Shown here: positions 55,774-64,000 of the stretch, piece by piece
Numbering within the stretch: the first letter of the stretch is position 1
Layout: the number at the start of each line of letters is the position of its first letter
Program-made: the position numbers and the translations under genes
Notes under the pieces: generated by a model
What the model saw: the letters and a program-made list of their open reading frames with translations, nothing else
Database searches by the model: none
Told to the model about the DNA's origin: nothing
Origin: Ananas comosus
Lineage: Eukaryota; Streptophyta; Magnoliopsida; Poales; Bromeliaceae
Direction: 5' to 3'
Assembly: GCF_001540865.1 (NCBI RefSeq)
Contig: NC_033623.1
Location: 4,589,833-4,653,832 of the forward strand
Length of the DNA: 64,000 nt

Positions 55774-57351
55774 GCAGTACCAACCTGGGCGGTCTTCCGC
55801 CCAGCGATAGAGCGAGGGATTCCGACAGGCCCCGAGTGGGTGTTTGTATGCCGCTCAGACCGAGGAGGCGACAGTGCACGAGAATGTGGTTGTAGGTATT
55901 ATTTTATTAAATGGCATTAAAGTTCGTGCTTTATTTGATACTGGTGCATCGCATTCATTTATAGATCGGCTGTTTGCCGAGTTGCATGGCATTTCTTTGG
56001 TTTTCTTGTTGCATCTGGGACATGTTGTAGTACCCGACCACACTCTGGATATTAGAGAGTATTGCCCTAGTTGTCCTATTCGAGTAGAAGATTGGATCAT
56101 GCCCGTGGATTTGCTAGCCTTGTGCAAGCTAGGGGATTTCGATGTGGTCTTGGGTATGGATTGGCTAACCAAGTATTATGCCACGATCGATTGTAAGAAT
56201 CGCAGTGTTACTTTTAGAGAACTGTGGGAGACTGAGGTTGTGTTTAGAGGATGCCGGAGTTCGCTTTTTGCGATGTCAATCAGCTCGTCTCGAGCTAGGC
56301 AGCTGATCAGTCGAGGATGTGTAGTCTACTTGGCTAGTGTTGTGTTGAGGGGCGAGGATGACACCCCTAGGATTGAGGATATCCCGGTGGTACGGGAGTT
56401 TCAGGACGTATTTCCAGTTGAGCTACCGGGTATGCCACCCGATAGGGAGATTGAGTTTGTGGTAGATCTCGTCCCTGGGACTACTCCAATCTCGAAAGCG
56501 CCCTATAGGATGGCACCGGCGGAGCTAAATGAGCTGAGGGCATAGCTACAGGATCTACTAGACAAAGGCTTCATTCGACCGAGCGTCTCGCCTTGGGGAG
56601 CACCAGTTTTGTTCGTCAAGAAAAAGGACGGGTCTTTGCACCTATGTGTGGATTATCGTGAACTTAATAAAGTCACGATCAAGAATAAGTATCCATTGCC
56701 GAGGATCGACGACTTGTTTGATCAGCTTCAAGGATCGTGTGTGTATTCTAAGATAGACTTGCAGTCGGGATACCACCAGTTGAAGATCAAACCCGAGGAT
56801 GTATCGAAGACGGCTTTTAGAACACGGTATGAACATTATGAGTTCACAGTTATACCGTTCGGGCTTACTAATGCCCCGGCAGCTTTTATGGATCTGATGA
56901 ACCGTGTTTTTAAGCCTTACCTGGACAGGTTCGTCGTAGTGTTCATCGACGACATTTTGGTTTATTCCCGAAGTGATGCAGATCACGAGGAGCATTTGAG
57001 GCTTGTACTTCAAATACTTTTGGAAAATGAGCTTTATGCCAAGCTGAAAAAGTGTGAATTTTGGGTTCGAGAGGTAGCCTTCCTTGGACATTTGATATCG
57101 GGATCGGGTATAGCCGTGGATCCTGAGAAGATTGAGGCTATCAAGGATTGGCCGAGACCGACGAGCATCATGGAGATTCGGAGTTTTCTTGGATTGGCCT
57201 GTTATCACCGGAGATTTGTCGAGGGGTTCACTAAGTTATCTACTCCCCTCACGAGGCTCACGCATAAGCTGACCAAATTTATTTGGAATGATGCGTGCGA
57301 AAGGAGCTTCCAAGAGTTGAAGCAAAGATTGACGACCGCCCCGATCCTAAC
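55774..57351 (+). pseudogene. Protease-RT-RNase H fragment D, one stop codon
   Basis: From 55844 the frame encodes protease (VRALFDTGASHSFIDRLFAE; VVLGMDWLTKYYATIDC), the linker (FQDVFPVELPGMPPDREIEF) and reverse transcriptase ([25 protein letters not shown]-equivalent [36 protein letters not shown] with the catalytic FIDD intact; [20 protein letters not shown]). It ends in the RT thumb/RNase H start ([20 protein letters not shown]). One TAG at 56543-56545 is the only break over about 1500 bases in this frame. RT copies the element's RNA into DNA. The left side is cut by the element C LTR (55773) in the stretch before protease, the right side by the LTR at 57352. It is the same clade as C but a separate copy. 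Confidence 0.9.
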
Positions 57352-59893
57352 TGTAAGGTACCGGACTTCTAAAACTATGTAGTTACGGTGTGCATATGGT
57401 TGGAAAGCCATTTGAATCGTCTCGGTGAAGTTCGGTGAAGTTCGGAAGCCTTCGGGCGTTTCGGTGCACGTAGGCGCGGAAACGGAACCCGAAAGGCTAT
57501 GTTGAGCCGTGAGCTAAGACCAGTGTTAGCGTGGATGAAAAGATGATGAAAATACGCTCGAAAATATGTTTGGAGAGTCTCGGTTCAATTTGAAAAGAAT
57601 CGGAGGTCAAACGAGCGAAAACGAGCTGGAGGTCCCTCTGGGACCGGTCCCAGGCAGTGAGGGACCGGTCCCCGAAGCTCGAAATGGCCCAGTTTGGGCT
57701 GTTGCAAGGGAAGCTTTGTTGAGGGTGTTTTCTGCAATTTTGCACTAATGAGAGGCTATAGAAGCCTGGGTTATCTCTTCGATCTCATTTCTCTCAACCC
57801 TAACACCCAAAACACTCTCTCTCTCTCTCTAGAGGCTCTCTCTCTCTCTCATCAAGGAAGGAAAGGAGATGAGGGATTGGTGGAGAGAAGCAAGAAAGAA
57901 GAACTTCATCTCTTCATCTTCTTCCCTTGGCCATTGGAGCTTAGTTGAGGTAAGCTTCAAAACCCTTTAATGGCATCTTTCTATGGCTTGGGTTTTAAGC
58001 TCTAAGAATGGATTTAGTAGCTTTCCTAGATGCTAATTAGATAAATTATGCTTGAATCCAAAGCTCTAATGGTGGATTCTTGCCTAGTTACAAATCTAGG
58101 GTTCTAAAGGGGGTTTTTGTAAATGTTTGGGTTTGATCTTGATTGACCCTTCATAAACCTAATTGCTAGGTCCCCGAACGCGTCCGTGCACTCGGTTTGA
58201 GCATTCGTTGAGTTTACGCGAAGATATTGAAGAAACGGACCTTCTGGCATTCGTTTCCGCCTGGAGGGCTGAGGTGGCGTCCATAAATCGCGGGGTTGGA
58301 TTCCGAGTGTCGTGGTAAGAAACCGAAGACCTATAATTTCCGGATCGCGGATCGGAGGTCGTTTGGTGGTCGCGCGCGGATTGGGTCAAGCCGAGCGGCG
58401 TGCGCCGCGGGAGGCCAATTGCGAGTGACGACGAGCAATCGGAATGCGATAAAAGGTGGGGGGTGTCCATCTCGAAGCAACTGAGCTTTTTCCTATGTCT
58501 TAGTGCTTTACCGATTTGCATATAGCATATTGTATATTGTTATGCATTATATGGTGATGATACATGCATTCCTACTCCTTGTATGATGTCTATGATTAAT
58601 ATAGTATTATGATATGGATACTTGATGTAATGGACATAAGGATTGGGGGATGACATTGGTAAACCTATGATGCTAAATGAAAGAGGAATCTAGTGTTGTA
58701 TCTAAAGACATAGTTTACTAGAGGCATTGGACTTAATGTGATAGAAACACATATATCTTGAACTAAGTTTCGGATTGGTTATTGTACTAGAAACTCTAGT
58801 TAACATTGATCAAGTTGCATATTGGGATATTGCATTATAGGGTGCTAGATGGCAATTGTTATATGTCATGGCATGCTAGTGATAGTGTAGTGTTGATTGT
58901 TTAATACTTGTACCTAGTATGCATGAGATTGGGACATAGTATTGTGAAACCCTATAATGGCATGATTAATGTGGATTAAACTCTAGTTGAGTGACCACCT
59001 AGTGAGTATATGCAAGTAGTGTATCGAGAACATTAAACTATGACGAGTGGCATCTAGTTAATGTTAACCCTTGACGAGTGGCATATGAGAACCTAGTGTA
59101 GTTGACACTTGGCATTGAACATAGGGATTAGTTGAGTTCCCTAGTGTGGCATATTGCATGAGAACCTAGTGTGGTTGGCACTTATGATATTGAGTATAGG
59201 GGAAAGGTGTATTTCCCTAGTGGTGGCATATTGCATGAGAATTGAGTGTAGTTGACACTACGGCATCGAACATAGGGATAGGTGAATTCCCCAGTTGCGA
59301 TTTGGGTAGAGAACCTAAAGTGTGATGTTGTTAACCCTAGATGATAGGGTGTTCCTAGTTGATGACACTATCCTGAGTTGATAGGATGTTCCCAGTTTAT
59401 GAGGATTGGATCGAGCTCACATAGCCTGTCTGCACCTGTGGTGGTCGCTCCACACAGGTAGTGCACTCCGAAGTTTGTCACACGAGGGGGGCCAATGTAG
59501 TTGCCCTTGGACTATTGTAGCTGACCGCAGGCAGTCTCGGGGGTAGTCTAGCAGTGGGACTCCTTCCCTATGAGACTTAAACACGTGAGACTGAAAGCGA
59601 GCCTCGGTTTAGCCGAGAGATTGGGTGATCTAATGAATAGCCTTATTGATGAACCTAGTTGTATGGTAGTTAGCCTTTACTATGAGTTACATTGATATTG
59701 AGCATAGTCGCTTGGTAGTTAGATTAGTGGATTTGCCTACATACAGTGAGTGGACATACTATTCCTTCACCTATGAGATTAGAGCGGGGTAGCCCTGTAC
59801 CTAGTAGGTCGAGATCGAGTCAGGCGAGGAGCGGGGTAGCTCTTTGCCTAGGACCTTCGAGATTGAGTCGGACCTTCGAGATGTGAGTCGGGC
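57352..59893 (+). mobile_element. Truncated plus-sense LTR in fragment D
   Basis: TGTAAGGTACCGGACTTC at 57352 matches, inverted, the end of the LTRs at 5434 and 31090. A pair of ACCGGT palindromes (57635-57675), a CT-rich leader (57790-57860), the block GAACGCGTCCGTGCACTCGG (58176) and AAGGTGGGGGGTGTCC (58455) follow in the usual order. It is cut at 59893 by element E, and its sense-3' part is not found downstream. The flank on the left is CTAAC. Confidence 0.75.
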
Positions 59894-62650
59894 TGTAAGG
59901 AAGTGAATTCTCGAAATACGAGGATTGTACTTCATCCAGGATCGACTAATTGTCGAAAGTATACCCTTTGTGGGAGTTTAGAATGTCCAAAGCACAAAAA
60001 GTGCCTTGGAGTTGAGTTCGCGAGAGCAAATGAGCCAAACTGCATCATTGGGCTGATGTTGCTCTCGGGGACCGGTCTCTGCAGGTGAGAGACCGATTCC
60101 CCTGGCTGGGCGTAGCGGGGTTGCGTGATGCAACCGGTCCCTGGAAGGGAGGGACCGGTTCCCGAACGTGGTCCCAGCGAGATTTGCCAAAAATTGGCTA
60201 AGTCCTGAAAATCGAGCTCTCGGGGACCGGTCTCTCAGGAGAAGACCGATCTCCCCAGGACCGGTCTCCCGGGGAGAGACCGGTTCCCGAACGCGTGCGC
60301 CCGAGGGAAGCTCTCGGCGACCGGTCCCAGGTCGGGGAGACCGGTCCCTCCGCGCGAAAACTGCCCAGTGAAGGGCAGTGCACGGGGGTGAAAATTGAGG
60401 GGCTTTTATGGTCAAATGGCTTTAATTTGAGTGGGCTCAGCCTCTGCTCTCTGCCACTTCTCTCTCATCTTCACTCTCCTCTCACCCTCATTCGTCTCTT
60501 TGCTCCTCTCTCGTCTCCTAGAAAGAAAGAAAGAGAAGAAGAACAAGAAAGAAGAGGAAGGAAAGAGAGGAAAGATAAGGAAGGAGATAGAAGAGGAGAT
60601 CAACGAGAAGGCTTTGAGCATCCTTCTCTCTCCTCTCCATCCCTTCCATTGTGAAAAGCTACAAGAAAGGTAAAGCTAACTAGCCTTAGCTTTGTAAACT
60701 AGGGTTTTTCTGGGTTTTTATGCTTTGGAAGGGTCAACGATTGGACCCCTAAGCAACTTCTCAAATAGATGAAATACCAAGAATCTAGATAATTATGGGG
60801 TGTGCTCTTGTAGGTGCAACCCTAGGGCTCCCAAAATGGTGGTTTTTGTAAAAAGTATGAAGATTGATCTCATTTGAAGGCCTTAGAAACCCTATTGTTA
60901 GGTCCCAAAACACCGCCGGGGCGAGGATCGATTTCGGCATTCGGCGACCGAACGTTGAAGTTTCTCTGGCCAATATTGGGCCGGGATACGTGTTGATTCG
61001 CGAGAAGGCTAAAGCCGTTTCTGTATTTTAGAACTTCGCCCGAGAGAGATTTCCGAAACTCGTCCTACTCGTGTTAAGCAGGGGCGGGGTGCATCCGAAA
61101 CTTTCGAACTCCTTTCTATGATTAGATTGCATTTAATCTCATCGCTGCTTCATGTGCATTGGTAGGATTTCATAGTAGCTCCACTCCTTATGGCTTTCTA
61201 ATTTGAATCAAAACCTAAGTGTACTTGGAACCTGTGATTTAGATGGTAGGATGGGTCGAGACGTGAATCCTACATGTGGCAAAGAAAAGAGATGAACCCG
61301 ATGGGGTATTGGATGACAATATGGAAGTAGTGATAGTGTTAAAGAACACGAGTGGCATCCGAATGATAATGATGACCGAGTGGCATTAATGAGTGTAAAA
61401 TAACACTAAGAGGTCGATGGACCTAGGATAGTGGATCCCTTAGAAAATGCTTGTGAACAATGAATTTAGAAACTAAATACGCAATTTGTAAATCAAAATG
61501 ATCGGAACCCGATATTCGCGCTAGTTGTTGACCGCCTAAGTATAGGCGTCTCACTTGGAGAAGGATTCGATTGGTTAATTGACTCATATTGTAGACGCCT
61601 CCTCACTTGAGAGACTTGAATGGGGTGTTGACTGCCTTAGTTACAGTGTATCCTCACATGGAGAGATAGATCTAGCCACAGTCTGCGTTTAGGGTTTTTG
61701 GGGGGGCGCATAAGCATACAATAACCCGCAATGGTAGGGTAGTGTCGTCGAAGTAACTTCCGGCAGCTGGTCGCGCGACAGGACATTGGAGTTTTGGACC
61801 ACATGGAGGTCCGCAGACGGTCCCCGGCTGGTGCACTTGGAGCTCCTCCCACTTTGGATTTGAAGGTGAGTCATGGGCGAGCCCCGTAGGCTCGCCACAG
61901 AATAGGTAAATGGAAAGGTTATTAATAAGTCATTTGAACCATTACTATTCCGAAATGGATCGAATTTGTTACATATAGCAAACCTTTTAAACTTTTATAG
62001 GAGCATCATTCACTATTCATAGGATTATGCGGCATAGTAAGCATATTTTCCTATTACATCAGTGTACACGCTTTCAAAGATACATATGCCTATCTATCTT
62101 ATCTATTGTTTGTTCGCCTTTGTGCCCACTTGGACCCTTAGTGGGAAAAAAAGAAAAAATCGCAGAGTCGCCGGCCGAGCGCCACTGGGAACTATGAAAA
62201 TAGATTCTCAACCACTCTATTTCCAGTGTAGGTTTCAGGTGGCAGGAGACGGCGGCAAGGGCGTCGCGCCAGACCAAGTGAGACCGTGGTAGTTAGTAGG
62301 CTTTCATTTTTTGCATTAGTCACGTTATGTATAGAGAGAGATTATGTAAGGGTGAAGAATTCTTGGACGAGCTATTGTATTTTGGACAACATGATGTAAA
62401 GAATGTTAACTATGTATAGTTAGTAAAGTATCTCTTTATTTCACTCGATCAGTCTTGTGATTACTTGCTCTTCACTTGTGATTGGCAACGAGAGTTTGTG
62501 TCCCATCGTGAAACATGTGTATTTATAATTTAAATTCTGGAAATTTCTTGTCACATTGCTGTTGTACCTTGCCGACAGGGGAGGTGCTGTCCGTTCGCGG
62601 TCCGTCGCGCGGCCTCCGAGTCGTGCCCAAATTCGGCTTTGTTGTCGGGC
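59894..62650 (+). mobile_element. 5' LTR of gypsy element E
   Basis: The start TGTAAGGAAGTG (59894) has flank CGGGC. ACCGGT palindromes crowd 60065-60350, then a CT/GA-rich leader (60440-60600), GGGGCGGGGTGCATCCGAAA (61083) and the terminal hairpin region GACAGGGGAGGTGCTGTC (62574). The end is not a clean TGACA and is placed at about 62640-62670 by the PBS-like TGGTATAGAC that follows. Because gag follows in the same direction, it is a 5' LTR. CGGGC should recur at the far end of the element, beyond the window. Confidence 0.65.
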
Positions 62651-62670
62651 TGGGAGTTGAAAGTCTTTTG

Positions 62671-62680
62671 TGGTATAGAC
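62671..62680 (+). other. Degenerate primer-site-like sequence of element E
   Basis: TGGTATAGAC shares TGGTAT.GA with the tRNA-Met site TGGTATCAGAG and is in the right place between LTR and gag. The match is short, so this is tentative. Confidence 0.35.
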
Positions 62681-63025
62681 ATAAGAGAATTAAAGAAGAA
62701 GAGTTTCGGAATGAGAGGAACCCTAGGTTGGCAAGCCTTAAGGTTATAGGTGCGTGAGCGGAACGTGAACCTATAGCGATGGCGGAAGTTAATCCGATTG
62801 GGTCGAAGTTGGTATAGGTCTCTAGTTGTGATTAGAGACGGATTCGAGCGGTATGAGTTCTTGACTTGAGGTGGTTGTGTCGGCGGCCGACGACATGATG
62901 CCAAGAGCCTAGGACGAGTACGCTTGTGTGCCTCCGTCCGATTATGTTGTTGAGTCGTCGTGTGTCGTGATTCCGACGAGGAAGTTGGTTAAAGTGATTA
63001 ACCAAGTGGTTGCGTTTTAGGAGCT

Positions 63026-64000
63026 ATGGCACCGAAGAGACGCCCAAGTACGAGATCCACTCCAGTACCGCCACCCGAGGTGCCCGAGCAGACGGAGCCG
63101 AGCATGATGGATCGGCTGCAGGCGCAAGTGACCGCGTTGACTAATGTGGTGCAGCACCAGGAGACCCGATTTGAGAGGCTCCAGGAGCTTATGGAGCGGC
63201 AGCTCGCGGCAGCGCCCGCGACAGTGGCTGAGGGCGGTGGTCCGCCCGCGCCCTCGACCCGTGTACCCGAGGTGGCGGAGGGTAAGGGTATAGCGGCGGT
63301 TCCAGTGACGGCACGCCCACCGCCAGCGATCGCACCACAGGCGGCATCGGGATCGGCTACCCCCGATGTGTCGGCCGAAGAGGTGGAAGGAGAGCGCGCG
63401 TTGGCGGCTCTAATCAAATTCAACAAGTTCCATCCGCCAACTTTCGAGGGCGAGAAGGTGGAACCGGAGATGGTCGAGTCTTGGATTGACTCGATGGAAA
63501 CCCTCTTCGATGATTTGCGTACCTTGGAGAGGGATAAGGTCTACCTCGCCACCCATTGCCTGGAGAAGGCGGCGAAGGTTTGGTGGAAGCGCGTTAAGCG
63601 GGATCGACTTCCCGGCCTTCCGCCGATGTTATGGGAGGAATTCAAGCGGGAGATGTTCGCCAATTATTTTACCGATACATTGAAGCGGAAGCTCAAGGAG
63701 AAGTTCTGCAAGCTAGAGCAAGGGGACCGCTCGGTGGCGTAGTATGAACAGGAATTCTCCCATATTATCGATTGCGTCCCGGATGTTGTCAAGGATGACC
63801 GGGACCGGGCCGAGTGGTTCTTGCGAGGACTTCGGCCGGGAATCTACAAGGCCGTGCAAATACTTAAGCTCACGACCTTTGCTGAGGTCTTTGATCGAGC
63901 GCTATGGGCGGAGCACGGAGACGCCCACGTTCGGGAGAAGCGTGAGCTTTTGGCGGAGTCCAAGGATAAGGGCAAGAAGCGCCAAGGCGGCGGTAGTTCG
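63026..64000 (+). pseudogene. gag of gypsy element E, one stop, runs off the window
   Basis: The frame MAPKRRPSTRSTPVPPPEVP starts at 63026 after a leader of about 350 bases. It has a basic start, a helical Gln-rich part (MDRLQAQVTALTNVVQHQET), an Ala/Pro-rich linker and the capsid domain: FHPPTFEGEKVEPEMVESWI, LEKAAKVWWKRV and MLWEEFKREMFANYFTDTLK. A TAG at 63740-63742 replaces a codon just before YEQEFSHIIDCVPD; past it the same frame stays open to the window end with WFLRGLRPGIYKAVQIL and a Lys/Arg/Gly-rich tail. Gag forms the virus-like particle that houses reverse transcription. One stop in about 970 bases makes it the best-preserved gag here. Zinc knuckle and pol should follow outside the window. 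Confidence 0.88.

Noticed and set aside
59889..62650. 59894-62645 as a solo LTR with CGGGC on both sides
   Set aside because: CGGGC does occur at 62646-62650, but the preceding end lacks CA and gag in the same direction follows, so it fits a 5' LTR better. The repeat may be coincidence.
1..64000. tRNA, rRNA or organellar insert
   Set aside because: Reading both strands by eye I found no cloverleaf with CCA-proximal T-arm signature or organellar coding sequence; the tRNA-Met-like matches are primer sites next to LTR ends.

Overview
This is a plant nuclear window, most likely from a monocot. The evidence is one intronless P-class PPR gene in a sea of nested Ty3/gypsy LTR retrotransposons, TA-flanked MITEs, a plant-mobile-domain pseudogene and CpG-poor, stop-riddled gag-pol remnants. 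The genus is a guess (the LTR style recalls pineapple-like genomes). No bacterial features are present. The only convincingly intact host gene is the PPR gene at 13243-15378 on the minus strand. Seven isolated N characters sit at joins between copies of related repeats, so parts of the assembly are chimeric.

Layout. 1-4199: pieces of three LTR-type repeats, the first with an array of short hairpins. 4200-7340: minus-strand gypsy element A (3' LTR, integrase tail) with a smaller LTR nested in it. 7330-9710: decayed plant-mobile-domain gene, an array of GTTCACCGTG palindromes and a duplicated segment. 9711-15510: gene-poor flank, a doubtful small spliced gene, a MITE-like AT-rich element and the PPR gene. 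16240-18780: five MITEs separated by TA/CT microsatellites. 19852-27344: plus-strand gypsy element F (5' LTR, non-Met primer site, broken gag, protease, pre-RT), split by a solo LTR with a target duplication. 27438-36322: minus-strand gypsy element B with a 3.9 kb 5' LTR, split by another LTR. 36412-40480: plus-strand gypsy element G (short LTR, gag-protease), split by a solo LTR. 40484-55773: minus-strand gypsy element C, reassembled here from 3' LTR, pol, gag and 5' LTR, interrupted by two LTR insertions. 55774-57351: protease-RT fragment D, truncated on both sides. 57352-64000: a truncated LTR, then the 5' LTR and gag of element E, which runs out of the window.

The history is layered: old gypsy copies were hit by younger copies, and several of the hits collapsed to solo LTRs that keep 5-bp target duplications (CCGAG, GGTGA, GCGAC, CTCGC, GGGAG). 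The LTRs of otherwise different families share ACCGGT-centred palindromes and two short conserved blocks. That shared structure is the most interesting signal not explained by coding content. All coordinates were read by eye; no alignments or searches were run.
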